Assembly: GCA_032718475.1 (NCBI GenBank)
Contig: JAUCBJ010000780.1
Location: forward strand, 1 to 56,890
DNA from: Nemertoderma westbladi
Taxonomy: Eukaryota; Xenacoelomorpha; Nemertodermatida; Nemertodermatidae
Reading direction: 5' to 3'
Length of the DNA stretch: 56,890 bases
Made by a program: the position numbers and the translations under genes. Below are positions 1 to 11,800 of the stretch, in pieces. Within the stretch, counting starts at the first letter, position 1. Each line of letters opens with the position of its first letter. The notes beneath the pieces are model-generated. The model saw only the letters and a program-made list of their open reading frames with translations. It searched no databases and was not told where the DNA came from.

Positions 1-106
1 AACAAGTTAATAAACAACCTAAATCATTATTATTAGTATTTGTAGCTGAAAAAACAACAATCTTTATTCCCGAATATTTATCGGTAAGAAGACAATTTTG
101 TGGTAC

Positions 107-258
107 AAAAAAAACAATTTTAAATAATTCAACTTGATTCGATAATTAACAGCTAAGTGAAAAAATGATCTGCAGCGTATATTAAATAAAGTTTAGTTTA
201 TTGTTTTGATTAGAATACCCTGCACTGTAACCTGCTCCGTTCCCTTAAAGGGCACCTG
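107..258 (-). repeat. Dispersed ~150-bp repeat, copy A
   Basis: This stretch carries, in reverse orientation, the motif GGAGCAGGTTACAG followed by CAAAACAATAAACTAAAC. A second direct copy lies at 1544-1692, with matching flanks (ATTCAACTTG against ATTCATCTTG, then TATTAAATAAAGTTTAG). An inverted copy of its core lies at about 1047-1106. The same core is tandemly amplified at 26448-27432. Confidence 0.6.
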
Positions 259-544
259 ATTGTGATAAAATTGAAAATAATTTAAAACTTTTTTTACCGA
301 TTCTGGGTAACACTCACAATATAATGGCAATTTCAAAACTGAAAACGACATAGCGAGATCTCTTTTAGTTCTCGAGTTATAGTTGTCTGTCCGCCTGTCA
401 GTCGGTATGTCTGAGAAAATTAAGGAAACACACTCATTGTACAATTTTCGCTCTAGGATTTTTCCTTTTTGTTTTGTGCTCACATTTCTAATGTCATTTT
501 TTAATGTTTCATGTATTCTAGAATGTCTGTCTTTTTGTCTGCCT

Positions 545-824
545 ACTACTAGGATCGGCATGCTGCATTACAGCTGCATTGCAGCTCCATTTTTACGAAT
601 GCTGTGCCGGCTTGTCGACAAAATTGCACCGCCACAACTCCCTATCACCCATGACATTTGCTAGATCTTCAAGGCCAGTGTCCTTCAAGATGCGTCTCAA
701 GAAAGTCATGGGCTGTCCACCATGCTTATTCACTCCATGGGGCTGCCAAAGTACAAGATTATGCACTGGCTGGTCCTCACGGCGAAACCAATGTCCTGCA
801 AAGCGGAGGCGATTTTGTTCTAGT
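545..824 (-). mobile_element. Truncated LINE 3' end, tail (CTA)n on + strand
   Basis: The fragment matches the 3' end of the LINE nested at 44039-44613 almost base for base, from GGATCGGCATGCTG through AAAATTGCACCGCCACAACT to GATTTTGTTCTAGT. It ends at low coordinates in a short CTACTA tail, the plus-strand view of a (TAG)n 3' tail. It is bounded by a perfect 8-bp direct repeat, GTCTGCCT, at 537-544 and 825-832, which I read as the target-site duplication. The insertion is 5'-truncated and holds only the C-terminal end of the reverse-transcriptase ORF. Confidence 0.8.
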
Positions 825-1046
825 GTCTGCCTGCATGTCTATTTGTCAGTTGGCCTGTCTTTCAGTCAAAACCGAAATACAAAAAAGTACCGGAGCCAAA
901 GTTAGTTGATTTTTTACATGAAATTAAATATATTTTCAGAACGCTTAGAGTGTGTAGAATTCAGAGCACAGGGATTCGAGAAAAACTCCTATAGTTGTAT
1001 CTCTATTTTCAAATTAATATCCCGCCCCAATGATAAATTCTCAATT

Positions 1047-1106
1047 TAGGGAAAGGAGCAGGTTACAGTGGCACGTTATTTTAACCAAAACAATTAACTA
1101 AACACA
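1047..1106 (+). repeat. Inverted copy of the GAGCAGGTTACAG repeat
   Basis: GGGAAAGGAGCAGGTTACAG is followed by TTAACCAAAACAATTAACTA. This is the reverse complement of the core of the repeat at 190-258, so the two copies bracket about 0.9 kb that contains the LINE insertion at 545-824. The pair could be terminal inverted repeats of an older element or two independent copies in opposite orientation. Confidence 0.5.
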
Positions 1107-1200
1107 ATAGAACAGGTTACAGTTTTATATTTGAGACCAATCAGCTGTTATTTGCGTTCCAAATCCGCTGGGGAGAGATGAAAATATTAATTGCGTACAG

Positions 1201-1221
1201 CCCCCCCCCCCCCCCCCCCCC
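1201..1221. repeat. Poly-C tract, 21 bases
   Basis: A pure run of 21 C lies in otherwise AT-rich intergenic or intronic sequence. Two other tracts in the window have the same length (50660-50680 C and 52316-52336 G). Confidence 0.9.
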
Positions 1222-1543
1222 GGACCCCCTATCTGTGGGATTCCACATTCTTGCAAACAATACACATCAGCTTCAGATCTGCATTCAAGTAATCGCACGC
1301 GAATCTGACGCCTTCTGATTGGACTGCGACACCGCAGGATATCTCTGACGTTCTGTGGCCGCGCCTAAAATATCCTATACCGATAAATTTTTAGTTGAAT
1401 CCTCTATCAACCCCTTCTCTAGAACAATTAGGTTCATATTACCACAAATCACTTCGGGGAGTTCTCCACATTGGCCCCTATGTTAGCTACCAAATCATCT
1501 ACGACCTCATTGGATGTAGACCTATGTACACAACTTTGTCGAT

Positions 1544-1692
1544 CAAAAAAAAATTTCAATAATTCATCTTGTTTCGAAAAAGTATAAAAAGTGACGTTCT
1601 GTGATTTTTTGGTTACATATTAAATAAAGTTTAGTTTATTGTTTTGGTTAGAATACACGGACCCGACACTGTCCTGATTCGTTCCCGAAATG
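1544..1692 (-). repeat. Dispersed ~150-bp repeat, copy B
   Basis: This is a diverged direct copy of 107-258. It shares TATTAAATAAAGTTTAGTTT and ATTGTTTTGGTTAGAATAC, and ends in a degenerate form of the GAGCAGGTTACAG motif (CTGTCCTGATTCGTTCCC on this strand). It ends about 50 bp from afadin exon 3, on its intronic side. Confidence 0.55.
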
Positions 1693-1739
1693 ATTTTTTA
1701 AACGCAGTAAACACATAGTTACTCGATCATTAGGCTTAC

Positions 1740-2444
1740 CTTAGCGGCTGCCTCCTGTCTGAGACCGACGAGACTCCGCCCGTCCACGGCGAGCAGCAGG
1801 TCGCCTCGCTCGATCCTCCCGTCTGCGTCGGCGGCCCCGCCGGCCACCACCGACTTCACGTAGATCCCGGACCGGGGCTGCCCCGCCCCCTGGGCCGCCA
1901 CGATACTGAGACCCAGGGAGCCCGCCTTCTTGGCGACCCGGTAGACCACGAAGGCGGGGGACGCCTCTAGCGGGGACATGTGCACGTCCCACCGGCCACT
2001 CGCGTCCGGGATCCGACGGAGGGAACAGACCCCATTGGCGGAGACGTCGTCAAGGAAACCGAAGAGACTCCCCGGCAACCCGCGTAGACCCTCCAACAGA
2101 TATCCGTCGTCAGGGACCACGAACTCACTGGCCAACTCAACGTCGTCCAGCAGTACCACCGGTCGACCTTCCCCGATCACCGCCTCGTCCACCGACCGCT
2201 GGGCCCGTCGCACCGCCTCCGCTATGACGTCACGCGAGAGGGACGCCTCCTGCGGCGCCGCCCCGTATATCTCCAGTAAGGAACGCATCTGCCGCGAGTT
2301 GATCCGTTCGGATTCCGCGCACCGCGATAAGAAACTCCTCACGTCCGATTTGTCCGCCGCTAGTAACTCGGTTGTCTCAACTATCTTCGCTAGGTTTGTC
2401 CCGGCAGCGATATCGAGCCCTTGACGCTCAGCCCAAACCTCCAC
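1740..2444 (-). CDS. AFDN: Afadin (canoe) exon 3: end of DIL domain and most of PDZ domain
   Basis: Third readable exon of an afadin orthologue, an F-actin-binding scaffold of cadherin and nectin junctions. It encodes residues 755-989 of the predicted protein. VEVWAERQGLDIAA continues the DIL (myosin-V tail-like) domain. A connecting region follows (PEDGY-like PDDGYLLEGL). The PDZ begins near residue 920 with its carboxylate-binding loop SLGLSIVAAQGAG, then GIYVKSVVAGGAADADGR and LLAVDGRSLVGL. It starts after a pyrimidine-rich stretch and AG at 2446-2445, and ends at AAG before a GTAAGC donor at 1739. The donor cuts the PDZ before its last strand, so at least one more exon must follow. I find none in 1-1739, so it is presumably outside the window. 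The exon is strongly GC-rich compared with its surroundings. Family identity is very secure, and splice sites are inferred from frame and consensus. Confidence 0.92.
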
Positions 2445-2801
2445 CTTGGAAAGAAATTAAATTTAGTGAATTATATTTATTCGAGAAATAAAAAAAAGTA
2501 ATAAAAAAAATAACAATTATTATTAATTGTAATTATTATAATAAAAAACACGAATTTTTCTGAAAAATCCAATTTAGCTGAACTGGATTAACATTTGAAA
2601 CGGCCTTGTAAATATGACCAATGAACCTGCTATCGCATTCGAGTTGTTGTCTACCATAAACTGTCATAATATGGTATTTTTACGAATTATCATTGAGACA
2701 GAATGAAAGAAGAATATTTTAAATAAATTATGTCGAAATATTTAAAAGTAAACCGAAAACCGAACGAATTGCACCAGGTTCTACACAGCTGCATCAAATG
2801 T

Positions 2802-5800
2802 ATAATTGGTGGAATCTGACCACCCAAAACGTCCACCATATCACACAATCTCAGCAGTTGGGAGAATCTGACCCCCCAAAACGTCCACCATATCACACAA
2901 TATCAGCAGTTGGGAGAATCTGACCACCCAAAACGTCCACCATATCACACAATCTCAGCAGTTGGGAGAATCTGACCACCCAAAACGTCCACCACCATAT
3001 CACACAATATCAGCAGTTGGGAGAATCTGACCACCCAAAACGTCCACCATATCACACAATCTCAGCAGTTGGGAGAATCTGACCACCCAAAACGTCCACC
3101 ATATCACACAATCTCAGCAGTTGGGAGAATCTGACCCCCCAAAACGTCCACCCCATATCACACAATATCAGCAGTTGGGAGAATCTGACCACCCAAAACG
3201 TCCACCATATCACACAATCTCAGCAGTTGGGAGAATCTGACCACCCAAAACGTCCACCATATCACACAATCTCAGCAGTTGGGAGAATCTGACCACCCAA
3301 AACGTCCACCATATCACACAATCTCAGCAGTTGGGAGAATCTGACCACCCAAAACGTCCACCATATCACACAATCTCAGCAGTTGGGAGAATCTGACCAC
3401 CCAAAACGTCCACCATATCACACAATCTCAGCAGTTGGGAGAATCTGACCACCCAAAACGTCCACCATATCACACAATCTCAGCAGTTGGGAGAATCTGA
3501 CCACCCAAAACGTCCACCATATCACACAATCTCAGCAGTTGGGAGAATCTGACCACCCAAAACGTCCACCATATCACACAATCTCAGCAGTTGGGAGAAT
3601 CTGACCACCCAAAACGTCCACCATATCACACAATCTCAGCAGTTGGGAGAATCTGACCACCCAAAACGTCCACCACCATATCACACAATCTCAGCAGTTG
3701 GGAGAATCTGACCCCCCAAAACGTCCACCATATCACACAATCTCAGCAGTTGGGAGAATCTGACCACCCAAAACGTCCACCATATCACACAATCTCAGCA
3801 GTTGGGAGAATCTGACCACCCAAAACGTCCACCATATCACACAATCTCAGCAGTTGGGAGAATCTGACCACCCAAAACGTCCACCATATCACACAATCTC
3901 AGCAGTTGGGAGAATCTGACCACCCAAAACGTCCACCACCATATCACACAATCTCAGCAGTTGGGAGAATCTGACCCCCCAAAACGTCCACCATATCACA
4001 CAATCTCAGCTGTTGGGAGAATCTGACCCCCCAAAACGTCCACCATATCACACAATCTCAGCAGTTGGGAGAATCTGACCCCCCAAAACGTCCACCATAT
4101 CACACAATCTCAGCAGTTGGGAGAATCTGACCCCCCAAAACGTCCACCATATCACACAATCTCAGCAGTTGGGAGAATCTGACCCCCCAAAACGTCCACC
4201 ATATCACACAATATCAGCAGTTGGGAGAATCTGACCACCCAAAACGTCCACCATATCACACATTCTCAGCAGTTGGGAGAATCTGACCGCCCAAAACGTC
4301 CACCATATCACACAATCTCAGCAGTTGGGAGAATCTGACCACCCAAAACGCCCACGATATCACACAATCTCAGCAGTTGGGAGAATCTGACCACCCAAAA
4401 CGTCCACCATATCACACAATCTCAGCAGTTGGGAGAATCTGACCACCCAAAACGTCCACCATAACACACAATCTCAGCAGTTGGGAGAATCTGACCACCC
4501 AAAACGTCCACCATATCACAAAATCTCAGTAGTTGGGAGAATCTGACCACCCAAAACGTCCACCATATCACACAATCTCAGCAGTTGGGAGAATCTGACC
4601 CCCCAAAACGTCCACCATATCACACAATCTCAGCAGTTGGGAGAATCTGACCCCCCAAAACGTCCACCATATCACACAATCTCAGCAGTTGGGAGAATCT
4701 GACCACCCAAAACGTCCACCATAATATCACACAATCTCAGCAGTTGGGAGAATCTGACCCCCCAAAACGTCCACCATATCACACAATCTCAGCAGTTGGG
4801 AGAATCTGACCCCCCAAAACGTCCACCATTACCATATCACACAATCTCAGCAGTTGGGAGAATCTGACCCCCCAAAACGTCCACCATATCACACAATCTC
4901 AGCAGTTGGGAGAATCTGACCCCCCAAAACGTCCACCATATCACACAATCTCAGCAGTTGGGAGAATCTGACCACCCAAAACGTCCACCATATCACACAA
5001 TCTCAGCAGTTGGGAGAATCTGACCACCCAAAACGTCCACCATATCACACAATCTCAGCAGTTGGGAGAATCTGACCACCCAAAACGTCCACCATATCAC
5101 ACAATCTCAGCAGTTGGGAGAATCTGACCCCCCAAAACGTCCACCATATCACACAATCTCAGCAGTTGGGAGAATCTGACCACCCAAAACGTCCACCATA
5201 TCACACAATCTCAGCAGTTGGGAGAATCTGACCACCCAAAACGTCCACCATATCACACAATCTCAGCAGTTGGGAGAATCTGACCACCCAAAACGTCCAC
5301 CATATCACACAATCTCAGCAGTTGGGAGAATCTGACCCCCCAAAACGTCCACCATATCACACAATCTCAGTAGTTGGGAGAATCTGACCCCCCAAAACGT
5401 CCACCATATCACACAATCTCAGCAGTTGGGAGAATCTGACCACCCAAAACGTCCACCATAACACACAATCTCAGCAGTTGGGAGAATCTGACCACCCAAA
5501 ACGTCCACCATATCACACAATCTCAGTAGTTGGGAGAATCTGACCACCCAAAACGTCCACCATATCACACAATCTCAGCAGTTGGGAGAATCTGACCCCC
5601 CAAAACGTCCACCATATCACACAATCTCAGCAGTTGGGAGAATCTGACCCCCCAAAACGTCCACCATATCACACAATCTCAGCAGTTGGGAGAATCTGAC
5701 CACCCAAAACGTCCACCATAATATCACACAATCTCAGCAGTTGGGAGAATCTGACCCCCCAAAACGTCCACCATATCACACAATCTCAGCAGTTGGGAGA

Positions 5801-8800
5801 ATCTGACCCCCCAAAACGTCCACCATCCATATCACACAATCTCAGCAGTTGGGAGAATCTGACCCCCCAAAACGTCCACCATATCACACAATCTCAGCAG
5901 TTGGGAGAATCTGACCCCCCAAAACGTCCACCATATCACACAATCTCAGCAGTTGGGAGAATCTGACCACCCAAAACGTCCACCATATCACACAATCTCA
6001 GCAGTTGGGAGAATCTGACCACCCAAAACGTCCACCATATCACACAATCTCAGCAGTTGGGAGAATCTGACCACCCAAAACGTCCACCATATCACACAAT
6101 CTCAGCAGTTGGGAGAATCTGACCCCCCAAAACGTCCACCATATCACACAATCTCAGCAGTTGGGAGAATCTGACCACCCAAAACGTCCACCATATCACA
6201 CAATCTCAGCAGTTGGGAGAATCTGACCACCCAAAACGTCCACCATATCACACAATCTCAGCAGTTGGGAGAATCTGACCACCCAAAACGTCCACCATAT
6301 CACACAATCTCAGCAGTTGGGAGAATCTGACCACCCAAAACGTCCACCATATCACACAATCTCAGTAGTTGGGAGAATCTGACCACCCAAAACGTCCACC
6401 ATATCACACAATCTCAGCAGTTGGGAGAATCTGACCCCCCAAAACGTCCACCATATCACACAATCTCAGCAGTTGGGAGAATCTGACCCCCCAAAACGTC
6501 CACCATATCACACAATCTCAGCAGTTGGGAGAATCTGACCACCCAAAACGTCCACCATAATCACACAATCTCAGCAGTTGGGAGAATCTGACCCCCCAAA
6601 ACGTCCACCATATCACACAATCTCAGCAGTTGGGAGAATCTGACCCCCCAAAACGTCCACCATACCATATCACACAATCTCAGCAGTTGGGAGAATCTGA
6701 CCCCCCAAAACGTCCACCATATCACACAATCTCAGCAGTTGGGAGAATCTGACCCCCCAAAACGTCCACCATATCACACAATCTCAGCAGTTGGGAGAAT
6801 CTGACCACCCAAAACGTCCACCATATCACACAATCTCAGCAGTTGGGAGAATCTGACCACCCAAAACGTCCACCATATCACACAATCTCAGCAGTTGGGA
6901 GAATCTGACCACCCAAAACGTCCACCATATCACACAATCTCAGCAGTTGGGAGAATCTGACCCCCCAAAACGTCCACCATATCACACAATCTCAGCAGTT
7001 GGGAGAATCTGACCACCCAAAACGTCCACCATATCACACAATCTCAGCAGTTGGGAGAATCTGACCACCCAAAACGTCCACCATATCACACAATCTCAGC
7101 AGTTGGGAGAATCTGACCACCCAAAACGTCCACCATATCACACAATCTCAGCAGTTGGGAGAATCTGACCCCCCAAAACGTCCACCATATCACACAATCT
7201 CAGTAGTTGGGAGAATCTGACCCCCCAAAACGTCCACCATATCACACAATCTCAGCAGTTGGGAGAATCTGACCACCCAAAACGTCCACCATATCACACA
7301 ATCTCAGCAGTTGGGAGAATCTGACCACCCAAAACGTCCACCATATCACACAATCTCAGCAGTTGGGAGAATCTGACCACCCAAAACGTCCACCATATCA
7401 CACAATCTCAGCAGTTGGGAGAATCTGACCCCCCAAAACGTCCACCATATCACACAATCTCAGCAGTTGGGAGAATCTGACCCCCCAAAACGTCCACCAT
7501 ATCACACAATCTCAGCAGTTGGGAGAATCTGACCACCCAAAACGTCCACCATATCACACAATCTCAGCAGTTGGGAGAATCTGACCCCCCAAAACGTCCA
7601 CCATATCACACAATCTCAGCAGTTGGGAGAATCTGACCCCCCAAAACGTCCACCATATCACACAATCTCAGCAGTTGGGAGAATCTGACCCCCCAAAACG
7701 TCCACCATATCACACAATCTCAGCAGTTGGGAGAATCTGACCCCCCAAAACGTCCACCATATCACACAATCTCAGCAGTTGGGAGAATCTGACCACCCAA
7801 AACGTCCACCATATCACACAATCTCAGCAGTTGGGAGAATCTGACCACCCAAAACGTCCACCATATCACACAATCTCAGCAGTTGGGAGAATCTGACCAC
7901 CCAAAACGTCCACCATATCACACAATCTCAGCAGTTGGGAGAATCTGACCCCCCAAAACGTCCACCATATCACACAATCTCAGCAGTTGGGAGAATCTGA
8001 CCACCCAAAACGTCCACCATATCACACAATCTCAGCAGTTGGGAGAATCTGACCACCCAAAACGTCCACCATATCACACAATCTCAGCAGTTGGGAGAAT
8101 CTGACCACCCAAAACGTCCACCATATCACACAATCTCAGCAGTTGGGAGAATCTGACCCCCCAAAACGTCCACCATATCACACAATCTCAGCAGTTGGGA
8201 GAATCTGACCCCCCAAAACGTCCACCATATCACACAATCTCAGCAGTTGGGAGAATCTGACCCCCCAAAACGTCCACCATATCACACAATCTCAGCAGTT
8301 GGGAGAATCTGACCCCCCAAAACGTCCACCATATCACACAATCTCAGCAGTTGGGAGAATCTGACCACCCAAAACGTCCACCATATCACACAATCTCAGC
8401 AGTTGGGAGAATCTGACCACCCAAAACGTCCACCATATCACACAATCTCAGCAGTTGGGAGAATCTGACCCCCAAAACGTCCACCATATCACACAATCTC
8501 AGCAGTTGGGAGAATCTGACCCCCCAAAACGTCCACCATATCACACAATCTCAGCAGTTGGGAGAATCTGACCACCCAAAACGTCCACCATATCACACAA
8601 TCTCAGCAGTTGGGAGAATCTGACCCCCCAAAACGTCCACCATATCACACAATCTCAGCAGTTGGGAGAATCTGACCCCCCAAAACGTCCACCATATCAC
8701 ACAATCTCAGCAGTTGGGAGAATCTGATCCCCCAAAACGTCCACCATATCACACAATCTCAGCAGTTGGGAGAATCTGACCCCCCAAAACGTCCACCATA

Positions 8801-11800
8801 TCACACAATCTCAGCAGTTGGGAGAATCTGACCCCCAAAACGTCCACCATATCACACAATCTCAGCAGTTGGGAGAATCTGACCACCCAAAACGTCCACC
8901 ATATCACACAATCTCAGCAGTTGGGAGAATCTGACCACCCAAAACGTCCACCATATCACACAATCTCAGCAGTTGGGAGAATCTGACCCCCCAAAACGTC
9001 CACCATATCACACAATATCAGCAGTTGGGAGAATCTGACCCCCCAAAACGTCCACCATATCACACAATATCAGCAGTTGGGAGAATCTGACCACCCAAAA
9101 CGTCCACCATATCACACAATATCAGCAGTTGGGAGAATCTGACCACCCAAAACGTCCACCATATCACACAATATCAGCAGTTGGGAGAATCTGACCACCC
9201 AAAACGTCCACCATATCACACAATCTCAGCAGTTGGGAGAATCTGACCACCCAAAACGTCCACCACCATATCACACAATCTCAGCAGTTGGGAGAATCTG
9301 ACCCCCCAAAACGTCCACCATATCACACAATCTCAGCAGTTGGGAGAATCTGACCCCCCAAAACGTCCACCATATCACACAATATCAGCAGTTGGGAGAA
9401 TCTGACCACCCAAAACGTCCACCATATCACACAATATCAGCAGTTGGGAGAATCTGACCACCCAAAACGTCCACCATATCACACAATATCAGCAGTTGGG
9501 AGAATCTGACCACCCAAAACGTCCACCATATCACACAATCTCAGCAGTTGGGAGAATCTGACCCCCCAAAACGTCCACCATATCACACAATATCAGCAGT
9601 TGGGAGAATCTGACCCCCCAAAACGTCCACCATATCACACAATATCAGCAGTTGGGAGAATCTGACCACCCAAAACGTCCACCATATCACACAATATCAG
9701 CAGTTGGGAGAATCTGACCACCCAAAACGTCCACCATATCACACAATATCAGCAGTTGGGAGAATCTGACCACCCAAAACGTCCACCATATCACACAATC
9801 TCAGCAGTTGGGAGAATCTGACCACCCAAAACGTCCACCACCATATCACACAATCTCAGCAGTTGGGAGAATCTGACCCCCCAAAACGTCCACCATATCA
9901 CACAATCTCAGCAGTTGGGAGAATCTGACCCCCCAAAACGTCCACCATATCACACAATATCAGCAGTTGGGAGAATCTGACCACCCAAAACGTCCACCAT
10001 ATCACACAATATCAGCAGTTGGGAGAATCTGACCACCCAAAACGTCCACCATATCACACAATATCAGCAGTTGGGAGAATCTGACCACCCAAAACGTCCA
10101 CCATATCACACAATCTCAGCAGTTGGGAGAATCTGACCACCCAAAACGTCCACCACCATATCACACAATCTCAGCAGTTGGGAGAATCTGACCCCCCAAA
10201 ACGTCCACCATATCACACAATATCAGCAGTTGGGAGAATCTGACCACCCAAAACGTCCACCATATCACACAATCTCAGCAGTTGGGAGAATCTGACCCCC
10301 CAAAACGTCCACCATATCACACAATATCAGCAGTTGGGAGAATCTGACCACCCAAAACGTCCACCATATCACACAATATCAGCAGTTGGGAGAATCTGAC
10401 CACCCAAAACGTCCACCATATCACACAATATCAGCAGTTGGGAGAATCTGACCACCCAAAACGTCCACCATATCACACAATCTCAGCAGTTGGGAGAATC
10501 TGACCACCCAAAACGTCCACCACCATATCACACAATCTCAGCAGTTGGGAGAATCTGACCCCCCAAAACGTCCACCATATCACACAATCTCAGCAGTTGG
10601 GAGAATCTGACCACCCAAAACGTCCACCATATCACACAATCTCAGCAGTTGGGAGAATCTGACCACCCAAAACGTCCACCATATCACACAATCTCAGCAG
10701 TTGGGAGAATCTGACCACCCAAAACGTCCACCATATCACACAATCTCAGCAGTTGGGAGAATCTGACCACCCAAAACGTCCACCATATCACACAATCTCA
10801 GCAGTTGGGAGAATCTGACCCCCCAAAACGTCCACCATATCACACAATATCAGCAGTTGGGAGAATCTGACCACCCAAAACGTCCACCATATCACACAAT
10901 ATCAGCAGTTGGGAGAATCTGACCACCCAAAACGTCCACCATATCACACAATATCAGCAGTTGGGAGAATCTGACCACCCAAAACGTCCACCATATCACA
11001 CAATCTCAGCAGTTGGGAGAATCTGACCCCCCAAAACGTCCACCATATCACACAATATCAGCAGTTGGGAGAATCTGACCCCCCAAAACGTCCACCATAT
11101 CACACAATATCAGCAGTTGGGAGAATCTGACCACCCAAAACGTCCACCATATCACACAATCTCAGCAGTTGGGAGAATCTGACCACCCAAAACGTCCACC
11201 ATATCACACAATATCAGCAGTTGGGAGAATCTGACCACCCAAAACGTCCACCATATCACACAATCTCAGCAGTTGGGAGAATCTGACCACCCAAAACGTC
11301 CACCACCATATCACACAATCTCAGCAGTTGGGAGAATCTGACCCCCCAAAACGTCCACCATATCACACAATCTCAGCAGTTGGGAGAATCTGACCCCCCA
11401 AAACGTCCACCATATCACACAATCTCAGCAGTTGGGAGAATCTGACCACCCAAAACGTCCACCATATCACACAATCTCAGCAGTTGGGAGAATCTGACCA
11501 CCCAAAACGTCCACCATATCACACAATATCAGCAGTTGGGAGAATCTGACCACCCAAAACGTCCACCATATCACACAATCTCAGCAGTTGGGAGAATCTG
11601 ACCACCCAAAACGTCCACCACCATATCACACAATCTCAGCAGTTGGGAGAATCTGACCCCCCAAAACGTCCACCATATCACACAATCTCAGCAGTTGGGA
11701 GAATCTGACCACCCAAAACGTCCACCATATCACACAATCTCAGCAGTTGGGAGAATCTGACCCCCCAAAACGTCCACCATATCACACAATCTCAGCAGTT

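Noticed and set aside
193-561. 122-codon minus-strand frame near the left edge as a further afadin exon
   Set aside because: It shows no PDZ-ending strand, overlaps the dispersed repeat and the LINE boundary, and has no family resemblance.
1978-2424. Plus-strand frame of 148 codons opposite afadin exon 3
   Set aside because: Shadow of the GC-rich afadin exon. The minus-strand product is clearly conserved.
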